A DNA stretch of 64,000 bases, from positions 918,001 through 982,000 of the forward strand of contig CAMRHE010000457.1 of assembly GCA_947044405.1 (NCBI GenBank), in the 5' to 3' direction. The stretch comes from Leptodactylus fallax (taxonomy: Eukaryota; Chordata; Amphibia; Anura; Leptodactylidae). Made by a program: the position numbers and the translations under genes. How positions within the stretch are numbered: position 1 is the stretch's first letter; the number at the start of each line of letters is the position of its first letter. The notes beneath the pieces are model-generated. The model saw nothing but the letters and a program-made list of their open reading frames with translations. It was not told the DNA's origin and did no database searches. Of this stretch, positions 22,439-33,065 are shown piece after piece.

Positions 22439-22977
22439 CAATGCTTCTTGGTGCTTAACTGTCTTGTAAACCGCAAGCCACTTCAGGCCTGCAGTTTACA
22501 AGACACCGAGACTACAAACCGATGTCTGCTTCTCAGCACGGGCGGCGCGATGACGTCACAACATTGCGCCGCCCGCGCTCAGACACAGACGTCATGCGCG
22601 TGGACAGGGAGGAAGCACCGGCGGCTCCATTCATCCGCATCGCAGGTGAGTATGACTTTTTTTGTGGGTATATTAATAGAATAAGGGGTGGTTAGGAGGG
22701 GGAAATCTAACTATAAAGGGAGGATTCACTAGGGGGCATTATGATGATGGGGGGTCATTTATATAAGGGTTATTAGGGGTATTATGAATACAAGAGGGGA
22801 GGTTATTTATATAAGGGGCCATTAGGGGGCATCATATATATTAGGAGGCATTATGAACATAAGGGGTGGTCATTGATATAAGGGGTCATTAGAGGTGCAG
22901 TATTTATGTCAGGGGGAATCAGGGGCATAATATGAGGGTCAATTAATTTAATTAACATTGCACTTGCACCTTATTAA

Positions 22978-23554
22978 GACTAAGGCCCCGCGTAGCGGGC
23001 TGCAGCAAAAAAGCGCTGCAGGAAAAACCGCGGCGGTAACGTGTTTTTTCCTGCAGCGCTTTTCACAGAAGGTCCACAGAGGTTTCCCCTCTGGACTTTG
23101 TTTTCAATACACCTATATGGAAACCGCCGGTGTTTCTGTAGGTATAACTGACATGCTGCTATTTCCAAAACCGCAACGGTTTTGGAAATCGCAATGTGTC
23201 TGCTGCACATATTTTCCCGCAGTGTGTGGATGGGATTTGCTAGAATGTTGCGGTTTTTTTCAGTGGGTTTTCGCCACATGGAGCCCCCATCCCATCCTTA
23301 CTTTGCAGTATAATATGCACAGCGGATAATCTGCGATTTCCAAAACAGTCGGTGTTTTGGGAATCGCAGCATGTCAATTATACCTACAGAAACGCCGGTG
23401 GTTTCCCTATAGATATAATTGAAGCAGAAAGTCCACAGAGGAAACCTCTGCAAACATTCTGTGCAAAGTGCTGCTGGAAGAACTGCAATGCGTCGCCGCT
23501 GCGGTTTTTCCCGCAGCTGTTTTTTGCTGCGGGACGCCACATGGGGCCTTGGCC
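22978..23554. mobile_element. TTAA-type MITE nested in the hAT element
   Basis: Both flanks are TTAA (22974-22977, 23555-23558). The ends GACTAAGGCCCC and, inverted, GGCCAAGGCCCC form the terminal repeats. The internal sequence is a diverged foldback with repeated 'ctgcagcgctttt' and 'gtccacagaggtttcc' motifs. TTAA duplications are typical of piggyBac and Kolobok families; the family is not resolved. Confidence 0.8.
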
Positions 23555-23564
23555 TTAAGGTGTT

Positions 23565-23760
23565 TTCCATCTCATTTTTATTGATGATCTATCCTCAGAA
23601 TAAATCATCAATAAGAGATAAGTGACTCCCTCTGATCAGCTGTATGACGGGCTTATGGCGCCTGTTTATATCACACACTGTCTGTTTATAGTGACCGTGT
23701 GATGTCATTCCAGCCTTGTCACATAGACGTGTATAGGACGAGGCTGTAGTTACATTACAT
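23565..23760. repeat. Dispersed 'GATGATCTATCCTC...ATCAGCTG' repeat (copy 1)
   Basis: 'gatgatctatcctcagaata' followed within about 60 bp by 'tgatcagctg'. Related copies are at about 38735-38830 and 43065-43175. It is a short interspersed repeat with imperfect internal symmetry; I cannot name the family. Confidence 0.5.
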
Positions 23761-23955
23761 GGCCGCTATAAAAAGAATGACACTATGTAAAAAGAGAAGG
23801 GGTCACGGCGCTTACACAGGTACCACGGGTCATTCAAACAGTTGTTCCTTGGGGGCCCCGGGTATTGGACCCCCAAATTTTTTTTTTTTTCACTTTTTTT
23901 TTCCTTTTTAATTAGGAAACACCTGGGGCATTATTAATAAGGGGCAAATTATTTA

Positions 23956-24451
23956 AAGAGGACCTTTCACGTCCTCATGTATATGCGGTTTTACATACCG
24001 CTAGAAAGCCGACAGCGCGCTGAATTCAACACGCTGCCGGCTTTCCCGTTATATGCCCTGAGGCTGGAGATATCGGGGGTCTAAATTTCACCGTTCACTG
24101 TCAGAAGGGCATTCCTGGCAGTCTAGCTACACTGTGAGGAACGCCCTCCCTGACTGTGCTCGTCCATAGACTTGTACTAGGAGGGCGTTCCTCACAGCTC
24201 AGCGTCATCACTGGGCTGAGTACACCCCAGTACAATTCTATGGATGGGTACTGTAAGGGAGGGCGTTCCTCACAGCGCAACTAGACAGTCAGGAACGCCC
24301 TTCTGACAGTGAACGGTGAAATTTAGACCCCCGATATCTCCAGCCCCGGGGCATATAACGGGAAAGCCGACAGTGTGTTGAATTCAGCGCACTGTCGGCT
24401 TTCTAGCGGTATGTAAAACCGCATATACATGAGGGCATGAAAGGTCCTCTT
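23956..24451. repeat. Large foldback element, ~500 bp near-perfect inverted repeat
   Basis: The left arm begins 'agaggacctttcacg' and the right arm ends 'tgaaaggtcctct'. The arms are about 230 bp each and pair over most of their length, for example 'gcggttttacataccgctag' near 23988 with 'ctagcggtatgtaaaaccgc' near 24403. TTTAAA-like flanks suggest a TTAA-type target. There is no coding capacity. Confidence 0.85.
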
Positions 24452-25189
24452 AAAGGGGTGCAAAGGGAAGTTATTAGTTTAAAGATGCACTTGGGGGTAT
24501 TATTCATTATGGGGGGTTATATTATATATTTTATAATTGGGGTAGCAGCAGGATGGGGGCTTTGTGCAGGTGAGGACAATGTGGGTCAGGTGCCTGGAAA
24601 AGTGAGGAGCCAAAGATGTCTGTGTTGCAAACTTTACAGAGACTGGAAGAAGTGGTTATGGCCGTCCAGATGAAAGAGATGCGGAATGTGAACGATTAGT
24701 CAGAGACGTCACCGGTAAGTCACTAAATGCTACTGCCCTGTATTCACCTAAATCATCTGCAGAGCCCGCTATATACCACTATACGCTCACCGTATACTGA
24801 TAGTATCGGTATACAAACATGTCCAAGTAGGGGGCCCACTTGGACATGTTAGCCCACCCTGTGCTAAACCCCTAGCTACGCCTCTGGAGCTATGGGAGCC
24901 TTTCACATGATCTGCCGGGGATCAGAGACTGTTAGAGCTTCTAACCCTAAAGTTAAAGGTGTTTTCCAAACCCCAAATAGATGTTTCATACTAAAGACCT
25001 ATCCACAGCTCTGATAGCAACAGATTTGGCTATGGCTGGTGGTAACCAACAGCCTGTTTAATAACACATTCTACATCAGAATTTTTTAATCCTGTTTATA
25101 AGTAAAAGAAAGTCCAAAAATTATCCCTTTATGGTGGCAGATACCTACCGGTGTTTATACACACAGTGTGGAAGGAAGAAGAAATTACA

Positions 25190-27400
25190 TTTTTTTTTTA
25201 ACATAATATCTTTATTGAAGATTTTACATGTAGTAAACATAGAAAAAGAATAACAGGGATTTACTAAGATGTGTAGAACTAGTCATGAAGCAGCAGGAAT
25301 AACAAAATCCTATAAAAGCACATAGGACTGAAAGCATAATAACACAGTGTTAGAGAACCAGTATGGGAAGGGGACACGATGGAATGAAACAAGGGGTACA
25401 CAGAAGGGGTGAGGAGGAGTGTCCTCATGCGGAGGATAGGAAGAATGTGAGGGGGTATCGGGAGGGGTTGGAAGGGAGTAAGGACGCTAAAGGAATGTGG
25501 CAAAGGCTGGAGAGTATTGAAACAAATCCCATAACTGCTAGGTCTGTTGTGAGTAGGAAGAATCTGGTTTTGAGTTCAGACATCATAAGCTCCATATGAG
25601 GGATACAAAGGATCTGTTGGATCCAGTCACATATTGTGGGAGCAGAAGGACTTCCACAATCTGGGAATAAATGTGTGGGCTGCAATCAACATTAAACCAA
25701 TAAGTGATCGAAGACGTTTGTTGAGTTTGCGAGAAAAAAAAAAGTAAAAGGGTGTCAGGGGTGTCATCCGGTTGGATGCCAGTGACTTCAAGAATGGTCT
25801 CAATGATCTTAGACCAGAAGGGGCGAAGAACCTGACATTCCCACCAAATGTCTGACATCGTGCCCCTCAGTCAGCCATATCTCCAAAATAGATCAGAGGT
25901 GTTTGGGAACATGGAGTGGAGGGTCTCAGGTACTCTGTACCAGATAGAGAGAAGCTTGTAATTGGTTTCATGTGCTCTACAGAAGATTGATCATTTATGG
26001 CATGACTGAAAGGCAGAGTCGATGAGTAGGAAACACCCAATTCCTTCTCCCATTTCTTGGTGAAGGATGGTAAGGAGAGTGATCCTGGGTTGGAGAGTAA
26101 TGTCTATATGGTATATATCACCCTGACTGGAGGGTTGGTAGATATACAAAGTGTTTCGAAGGGATATAGTGACCTATGGATGTGACGCTCATCAACTGAT
26201 CTTGGAGTGAAAGTGAGTCAGTTGAAAATATTGCCACTTAGTGAGCACCGAGTGATCTGAAGGAGGAATTAGATCGACATGCGGTATGAGGGAGGACTCA
26301 GATAGAACTTGATGAAATTTGGGGGTTTTTGGTCGGTGCGTAAGGATAAGAATAGTGGAGAGTGGGTGAAATCAGGGTTAGACGAAATTGGAGTGGGACA
26401 TCTGGTGTAAAAAGACCTACAGTTTAGGTGAGTTATAAGCCCCCATGACCTGTTGAGAAATGTATGGCAGTGCAGAGAGAAAGGAACTCTATCAGTGGTA
26501 GATGGGAAGCCATGGGAGGGTTTCAAGCGGGTTCTAGGATAGATGGGATTCTAATATGACCCATAGTTTGGAGTGGTTCAAAATATGCGAGTCTAATATG
26601 CAGGCAGTTACTGCGGCCAAGAAATGGTGGAGGCAACTCGGGGACACTAAGGGTTTTAGCTCTGAAAACGGTAGTCCTAGCAATCCTGTGAGGTTTTCGA
26701 GGCCTATATAAATTTGGTGAACATGCCCTGAAGTATCTCAAAGAATGGTTTTGGAAGGCTGATGGGGATAGCCTGAAACAGATAAAGAAGCCTAAGCAGG
26801 ATATTTATTTTTAAAATATTTATACAGCCAAGCCATGAAAATCCCTTAGGAGGTCCTTCTGAAAGGCGCTTAGCAGGGGGAGAAAGTTAAGTGCATAGGC
26901 TTAAGAGGGATTTTCAGAGACTTGAATTTGAAGATATTTTATGGATTTGGAGGACCAAGTGAAGGAAAAGGAGGAGCGGATGGTGCGGATGGTCCGGACG
27001 GTGGTGGTATCGAGAGAGACATTTAAAGCAATACTCTTTGAGATATCAATTTTGTAGCTACTAAAGCAACTATATGTTGCAATGTCAAATAAGACAGAGG
27101 ACAAGGAGGTCAAGGGTTGCATGATGGAGGAGTACATTATCAGTGAAGGCAAAGAGTTTCAAATGGAGATTACCTGACCTAAATCCACGAATGTTAGGGT
27201 TATGGCGAATCACAGTTAGAAGATGTTCCAGCACTAACGCATATAGGATGGGGAATAATGGGCATCCCTGGGGTGTGCCATTCCTGATGGTGAGTGGAGA
27301 AGACAAAGTGCTCTTAACCTTGATCTGGGCTTGAAGAGAGTTGTAGAAAGAACATATGCGAGTGAGCAAATTTTGACCTAAACCGATTTGTGACAAAAAA
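25190..27400 (-). mobile_element. L1-like LINE, 5'-truncated and heavily decayed
   Basis: The 3' end lies at about 25190, where the minus strand reads AATAAAGATATTATG followed by an A-tract. The likely target duplication AAATTAC occurs on both sides (about 25182 and 27390). The matching segment near 42150 lacks the insertion. Pieces of an L1-type ORF2 are visible: 27085-27432 (minus) has the RT motif NGTPQGCPLFPILYALVLEH, but the catalytic box has decayed to FTDN; 25583-25858 has the C-terminal IWWECQVLRPFW motif. It is dead as a mobile element. Confidence 0.83.
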
Positions 27401-27432
27401 TTACTTTTAACTGTACACAAAGGTTTATTCAA
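27085..27432 (-). pseudogene. L1-like reverse transcriptase fragment with ruined catalytic box
   Basis: The frame shows LTRICSFYNSLQAQIKV, then GTPQGCPLFPILYALVLEHL, then LHLKLFAFTDNVLL, which is the order of L1-type RT blocks. The usual A-D-D of the active site is T-D-N here, so one catalytic Asp is lost. The frame starts outside the element's 5' truncation and ends at a stop; several other frames carry later parts of the protein. Confidence 0.75.
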
Positions 27433-27642
27433 AAAAAAAGGTTATGGGAACAATAGCTCCAAATATAGTATATATTACTCAGGAATAACAGAATATTTGG
27501 TTAGTCCCCTCCCCAAACCGCAACCCCAACCACACACCTTAACTTTGGTGACATATGGTAGGTATGTGTTTATGTAATATTTGACTTTTTTTATTACTGT
27601 TTTGTATTTTTTTGACGAGAAGAGAAGTTTTTGGTTTTGAGT

Positions 27643-27812
27643 CTACTTCTTGAGTGGTTGAAGGTTGATATAAGGTTCTTCCTCAGACTGAAGGCTTCTT
27701 TTCTTCAGATAAAAAAGAGCCAAGATCACAAGTACAAGGATGATGAGGTTTTTCACTACCACATAAATTATAACTGTAAGATCTTGGGAATATGGAAGCG
27801 AATCTGGAATAC
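27643..27812 (-). CDS. Unit B, transmembrane and cytoplasmic exon, intact
   Basis: This terminal coding exon has acceptor TCTCATAG before 27812, is read in phase 1 and ends with TAG at 27643-27645. It encodes a short stalk (IPDSLPYSQD), a membrane segment LTVIIYVVVKNLIILVLVIL with a lysine near its outer third, a KKR stop-transfer, and a tail SLQSEEEPYINLQPLKK. A basic residue in the membrane is how activating NK receptors, including NKp30, pair with ITAM adaptors such as CD3-zeta or FcR-gamma; the pairing here is inferred. The tail has a single tyrosine in YINL, absent from units C and D. It lies 1.2 kb after D3 (29012-29377) and splices to it in frame. Confidence 0.8.
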
Positions 27813-29011
27813 CTATGAGACATAAAAACCGACGTCAATGCATAATGATAGTGTGCCTCAAACACTGGACTGGATCACATAGACAATCCTGACTATACAA
27901 GACATGGGTGGACTAGTGGTTAAGAGCTCATGTAGTAGGAAAACAAATCATCAGGAACAGTTTTTAATTTCACATTTTAAGTTGTTTTCAAGATGGCGGC
28001 TTCTCAATGGGTCGATGAGCGTCAAAGTAGACACAAAAGGCTCATGACTAAGGGTGAACCTATGGAAAATAATACCTGCTGTTCAGGATCACACTGTAGT
28101 TCATGAGATGGACTTTGACATGTTGTTCTCTTTGCTTTGCCCTATACAGTATTTGTGCTACTGTCGATAACTTGTCGATGACCCCAATATTTGTTGCAAA
28201 CCAACCCAACAATGACTGTAAGAATCTGACAAGGCAGATTAAGGGGGTTTCTGGGAATGTAATATTGATGAGTTATCTTTACAGAAACATGGACAGACTG
28301 GGTCATTCTTTGCTTCAGCTCCAATCAAAGACGTTTTAGGTGCCTGAGCAAAATAATTTCTTCATGTGAGTCCAGTAAGGCTGATCGAATGGACAGCCCT
28401 GCTAGAAGATGTGATGTAGTGCAAAATAAACAGAGAGTCAGATTGGAGAAAAGTTGGACTACAAGGTTACAAAGTGGACAGCACTTGGATTTGACTATTA
28501 AAGGGGTCATCCAGGAATTATTGGAAAGTCAGGGGTAACTAGGATGCATCACTAAGATAGAAATGGAGACCATCAAGTGACTGCTGAGATCAACCGGTGG
28601 CCTCAATGGTCACTGGTAAGAAATTAATCTCAGCGGCCATGGGAGATTCTCCACTTCTGAACCAGCAACACATGAGAGAAAGGGAACTGTACAATGGAGT
28701 GTCGGGGAAAGGTAAGTGTGATTTTAATATTGTTGTTTTACCCCCACTCCAGCCAGCCTCGAGTTCACTATAAATCCTGGAACCCCCTTAAATGCTGAAA
28801 ACTAAATGCTGAATGTGTTTGTTTCAGTATATGAGAGCAGGAAACATTTGAGCTTTATAATGATGTAAATTTTTCAAAAACATTCTTTTCGATAACTTTC
28901 TAAGAATTTTTTTTAGTTCTCATAAGTCACAAAATATATGGTCCTTGGCAGTAGAGATAATAAAATCAATAGAGATTTTATTTATTGGAAACATGGCATC
29001 TTTGGACTTAC
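27813..29011 (-). other. Unit B intron between D3 and the membrane exon
   Basis: Non-coding. It is homologous to 38343-39615 (unit C) and 42621-44068 (unit D), sharing 'agatggcggcttctcaatgg' near 27991, 38504 and 42802, and 'gtgagtccagtaaggctgat' near 28367 and 43432. No other feature is seen. Confidence 0.7.
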
Positions 29012-29377
29012 GTCTTACTTGTAGTTTGGTCCCACTTCCATACGGAATGTTTGAGCTGGTTTTGTTGTTACCGATACAGAACTTGAGCATCACCAAGCAG
29101 TAATATGTTGTATTATCATGATCGCTAACCCCCTTTATATGGAGATCGGCCAGTCCTCTCAGCTCTGTCCTTCCTCTGTAGATGGGGTGAACCATCTCCA
29201 GTAATGGGTGATAGGCGTAGATACCCCCCGGGCTGCCCACTCTCCAGAAAACTCCAACCCACATTGGGTCAGTATCTGACTGGTGTGTGAAGGAGCAGTT
29301 GAGTGTAGCAGAGCTGTCATTGTCAGGTGAGGTTGTCTCTGGTTGTACAACTTCATACATTGGATCCCTCGGTTCTG
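29012..29377 (-). CDS. Unit B, V-type Ig exon D3 (NKp30/XMIV-like), intact
   Basis: This 366-nt exon has acceptor ttactttag at the 29377 side and donor GTAAGTCC after 29012, phase 1 at both ends. The protein has the V-set Cys pair (TLNCSF and TYYCLV), the core Trp (VFWRV), ADLHIKGVSDHD in the E-F region, a CDR3-like LKFCIGNNKTSSNIP and a J-like YGSGTKLQVR. It is the best-preserved member: no stop, no frameshift, splice sites intact, and both a signal exon (37268-37310) and a membrane exon (27643-27812) are in frame. The predicted product is a type I surface receptor of one V domain, as in NKp30. The ligand is unknown. The assignment to the NKp30/XMIV group rests on motif order, not on an alignment search. 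Confidence 0.87.
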
Positions 29378-29601
29378 CTAAAGTAAGAAGTGAATGTAAT
29401 ATTAGTGTTATTATATAGATGTAAGACTAATAATAGTTATTTAGTTTCCTTGTCATTGGTTATTACAGTCTCCTGGAAGTGATGAATTGCGCCCCCTCTC
29501 CCAGATATCAAGGAGTGACAGCCCTTATGTGTATATATAGAGTGTAGTGTTAGTGTGCTGCTTTAACTAGGCCTCTGGCGATACAATAGAGCTGTCCTTA
29601 A

Positions 29602-29619
29602 AGGGAATGTGTCACCACA

Positions 29620-29651
<32 letters not shown>

Positions 29652-30181
29652 GTGACACAAATGACCTGTTTTTTTAAACCAAGCTTTTTATGTAAAACCT
29701 ATTTTTCAGAATGTTTGATATTCTTTTTGCACATTTTCCTTGTTACTACCTATATTTTTTTTAAAAATACTATATCCTGCAATTATCTATCTGGTTACTA
29801 AGCCTAATAATAGACTTACACTTGCCCATTCTGTAGGGGTTTTCATTGCTGCAGTCACCTCATGTCCATCATAGACAACACATATAGCATTACCAATATA
29901 ATATAACACCTCTATAGGTAACACCACTGACCCATCACTACTAACATTAGATATCACATCTTATCTCCGACCCCTTACTGCACAGAGCATGTCTAGAAAA
30001 CTCTCCCATAGACCTCAATGAATTGGCTCCAGAGTTTTGCTGCCTGTGGCCCTAAGAGTGCCATAAAGCATGTCACTAATTGCTGTTAACACGGAAAATA
30101 AAAACGGATAAGAAAAAAAAAAAGATAATTTCACTATTTGGATTTAAGGAATAATTTTTAAAAAATGGTGAGACATTCCCT
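29602..30181. mobile_element. TTAA-type MITE in the D3-D2 intron of unit B
   Basis: The ends are AGGGAATGTGTCACCA and, inverted, AGGGAATGTCTCACCA, flanked by TTAA and TTGA. Unit A has the empty site ('gctgaccttaactcatcc', near 5672). It contains an (AAT)n microsatellite at about 29622-29651. No coding capacity. Confidence 0.82.
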
Positions 30182-30548
30182 TTGACTCATCCACTTGTAA
30201 TGATAATGATAATGATATGACTCTGACTACCTTGCCTCAGTCTACACAGCAAAGCATCAGTTTTCTATACAGATCTCTAACAGCATTAGTCTATAAAAAC
30301 AAAAACCCTTAAAAATAGGTTTAAAATAAAATCTGATTTATCTAACATTATTTGTCAACAATATAATCTAATAATTACATGGTCTGTATGGTAAGGGCTG
30401 CCCTCTGACTGTAGAATTGGACATTACATTCAGTGACTGTATTTGTTCTTCACTTTCTTATATAGTTGTGGTCACAGAATGACGACTAATATTTTATAAT
30501 ATTGGCCAAATTCAGTCCATTACTATTACATAGAACTAGTCACCTTAC

Positions 30549-30899
30549 CTATAGCGACAACCTCAGTGCCATGTACGGATGAAACCTCCTTCTCATTCCT
30601 TAGTTTTGTCCTCACTTTGCAGCAGTATTGCTTGGTGTCCTCTGATCTCACTTTGCTTATTTTTAATGACAGATCCCGAGGAAAATCCACCACCAACCAT
30701 TGTCCTCGAATCTGTGACTTGTTCCTCTCTGTCCATGTCTCATTTCTTTCATTATTATCAGCACAGACATCATCTCTGCCCATAGTCCAGGTGACCTCTT
30801 CTATCTGAGAAGAACCTCTATAGTGAACTAAACATGGTATAGTGATGTCTTCTCAAACCATGGCGGGAACCACATCCGTCTGTTCTACTGGAAATCCAT
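30549..30899 (-). pseudogene. Unit B, V-type Ig exon D2 with one TGA stop
   Basis: This is a 351-nt exon with phase 1 ends and intact splice sites, but the codon at 30853-30855 is TGA where unit D has GGA (Gly) just before the first V-set strand with IPC. Downstream the domain is otherwise readable: VTWTMGRDDVC, RGQWLVVDFPRDLSLKI, KQYCCKVRTKL. A single substitution separates it from function, so it could be a recent pseudogene, a polymorphism or an exon normally skipped. Skipping keeps the frame. Confidence 0.83.
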
Positions 30900-30944
30900 C
30901 TGCAGGGAACAGGAAAAACATGACATAGATAATAATCTTATCAG

Positions 30945-31135
30945 TCTGCCCCTCCTCCTATAGGGTGATACAGAAGGGAGCTATGAGTCTGCCCCTCCTC
31001 CTATAGGATGATACAGACAAGGGAGCTATGAGTCTGCCCCTCCTCCTATAGGGTGATACAGACAAGGGAGCTATGAGTCTGCTCCTCCTCCTATGGGGTG
31101 CTATGAGTCTGCTCCTCCTATAGGGTGATACAATG
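30945..31135 (+). repeat. 47-bp minisatellite, about four copies (unit B D2-D1 intron)
   Basis: Same monomer as at 6760-8290, with some copies shortened. Short array length contrasts with the ~32 and ~23 copies in units A and D. Confidence 0.9.
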
Positions 31136-31165
31136 AACCATATACGATATCTGTCATTACATTAC

Positions 31166-31563
31166 CTTTAAACTGTAGATATGTTCCAGGACGATTCTGC
31201 CATCTTCTTTTCGATGAGATCCTTCATATATTTCTATTCTACAGCAGAATATGGAGCGGTCCGTCCTCCGCAGATCACTGATGGTAATCCCTGCCGTTCC
31301 CTCTTTAATGGAGATTCCCACCTGGGAGATTCTTCCTTTATAGTCCTCATGTGTCCAGCCATTTGTGTGATTATAGATGAAGTCTCCATTTCCACAACGA
31401 TCTCCCAAACCTCTTCTCCAGGACACTGTCACTTCTACAGGTCTATCCTTCTGCCCTGGTTAGGTGAAGTTACATGGGATAGTCACAGACCCCCTCTCTT
31501 CTACAATGATGGTTCCTCGCTGCTCCGTAAAGAACGTCTTGTCTTTTCTTTGACAGTTTCCTC
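31166..31563 (-). pseudogene. Unit B, V-type Ig exon D1 (PILR-like), stop and frameshift
   Basis: This exon has acceptor cttatag, donor GTAATG and length 398 nt, which is not a multiple of three although its neighbours are symmetrical. The recognisable parts are GTIIVEERGSVTIPCNFT, then TAA where unit D has TAT, then VTVSWRRG, NGWTHEDYKGRISQVG, GITISDLRRTDRSIFCCRIE. The reading frame also shifts before the last strand, so the WQNRPGTFLQFK end seen in unit D is lost. A V domain with IPCNFTYP, an extra Cys beside the core Trp and FCCR recalls paired Ig-like type 2 receptors (PILR) and related V domains. Non-functional as an exon. Confidence 0.8.
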
Positions 31564-31676
31564 CTATAAGAACACACATCCCATGTATACCTGTATACAG
31601 TGAGCACTATGGCTTCCTATCATCGATACAGTTTTCATCCACATCTTAATGGATCAATCAGTTTACTATATATACA

Positions 31677-33001
31677 GTGATGCCTGAAAATTTGTGAACC
31701 CCTCTGAATTTTCTATATTTTTGCATAAATTTGACCTAAAACTGTATCAGGTTTTCACATAAGTTCTAAAAATAGATAAAAAGGCCAAATTGAACAAATG
31801 AGTAAAAAATATTGGGCTTGGTAATTTATTTCTAGAAGAATATGATCCTATATCATACATTTGTTAGTTTGCTTTCAATGTCTGGTGTGACCGCTTTGTG
31901 TAGCAGTAACAGCATTTAGATGTTTTCAGAAATTGTTGATTAGTCCTTCACACTGTAGCCCATTCCTCTGTACAAAACAGCTTCAACTCTGTCCTGTTGG
32001 GGGTTTCCTCCTTTGAACTGTTCGGTTCCACTCCGTTACGTTGTTGGGCTTTCTCCCATGAATTGTTGGCCTCAACTCTGTTATGTTGTTGGGCTTCTTC
32101 CCTTGAACTGTACGCTTCCACTGCTACCATTGAGGTTCATTATATTGCATAAGGGCCACTAAGGGGCATTGTACCATGTGGAAGCCAGTGACGGGGCATT
32201 ATTATTTGTGCGGGTCAGACATTTCTATGGGATGGTCATTGGAAGGTCTATTTATGAAACCTTTGCTCTGGGCCCACCAATGTGTTAAAATGGCCCTATC
32301 TCCATGTGATCTCTAACTAAGTGCAGACTAACAGCAGTTTCTTTTTGAAGAGCAGCGACTTTCTCCTTGCAATGCTGCCATGCACTAAATTGTTGTTTAA
32401 TGTCCTTCTGATAGTGGACTTATGACCTCTTGTTTATTATTATACATTTTGCTTTTGACGTGATCTTTGTTGATCGACCACTCCTGGGAAGGAAGTGATA
32501 ATGGTCTTGAATAAACTATATTTGTACACAGTTTGTCTGACTTTGGATGGAGTCCAAACTCTTTAGAGATGGCTTTGTAACTTTTTCCAGCCTGATGAGC
32601 ATCCACAACTCTTCTTCTGAGGTCCTCAGAAATCTCCTTTGTTTGCGCAATGATACACTTCTACAAACACATGTTGTGAAGATCAGACTTTGATAAGGCC
32701 CTATTCTATAAATAAAACAGGTCGCCCACTCATGCCTGATTGTCACCCCATTAATAGAAACCACCTGTCTCTAATTTTGCCTAGTCATAAAGGTTCACAA
32801 ACTTTTGCCACTCACTGATGTTATATTGGATAATTTTCAAATTTGCAAATAAGTGATTGAGTCAAATATTTGTTATTAATTTGTTTGATTTTGTTCTCTA
32901 TCTATTTTTAGGACGTGTGAAAAATCTGATGTAGTTTTTGGTTAAATTTATACAGAAATATAAACAATTCTAAAGGGTTCACAAACTTTCAGACACCCGT
33001 A
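31677..33001 (-). mobile_element. Tc1-type transposon, internally deleted
   Basis: Long inverted ends pair 'gcctgaaaatttgtgaaccc' near 31683 with 'gggttcacaaactttcagac' near 32976. On the minus strand the start of a Tc1 transposase remains: the 'ctgatgagcatccacaac' and 'gtccaaactctttagagat' region (about 32530-32650) reads EDLRRRVVDAHQAGKSYKAIS, the helix-turn-helix start. The catalytic domain is gone and replaced by unrelated sequence with three ~55-bp tandem repeats (about 31975-32130). Confidence 0.85.
31970..32130. repeat. Three degenerate ~55-bp tandem repeats inside the Tc1
   Basis: Each unit contains a variant of 'tgttgggctttctcccatga' followed by an 'ttgaactgt..gcttccactc'-like block. 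Not seen elsewhere in the window. Confidence 0.6.
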
Positions 33002-33065
33002 CAACGTGCTGTAATATACCGTATGTGTGCCAGGCTCTGATAGAGCTCCATATACTGATAGCAGT

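Larger units (their letters stand above)
22323..24886. mobile_element. hAT-type element, 2.56 kb, non-autonomous, host to nested elements
   Basis: Perfect 15-bp inverted ends CAGAGGCGTAGCTAG and the perfect 8-bp duplication GAGCTATG (22315-22322 and 24887-24894) define it exactly. It encodes no recognisable transposase. The body has several strong hairpins, G-rich degenerate repeats near 22690-22920 and 24450-24540, a TTAA MITE (22978-23554) and a large foldback (23956-24451). It is absent from the matching segment near 41430-41900. Confidence 0.93.

Noticed and set aside
22540..22590. Functional CRE-driven promoter at the TGACGTCA in the hAT element
   Set aside because: The site lies in the arm of a hairpin inside a transposon, with no gene start nearby.
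27683..27865. 60-codon minus frame with CGSEKPHHPCTCDL over the unit B membrane exon
   Set aside because: The phase-1 frame gives a clear membrane segment and conserved tail; this is a shadow frame. In unit C the same shadow becomes the spliced frame only because of a +1 insertion.
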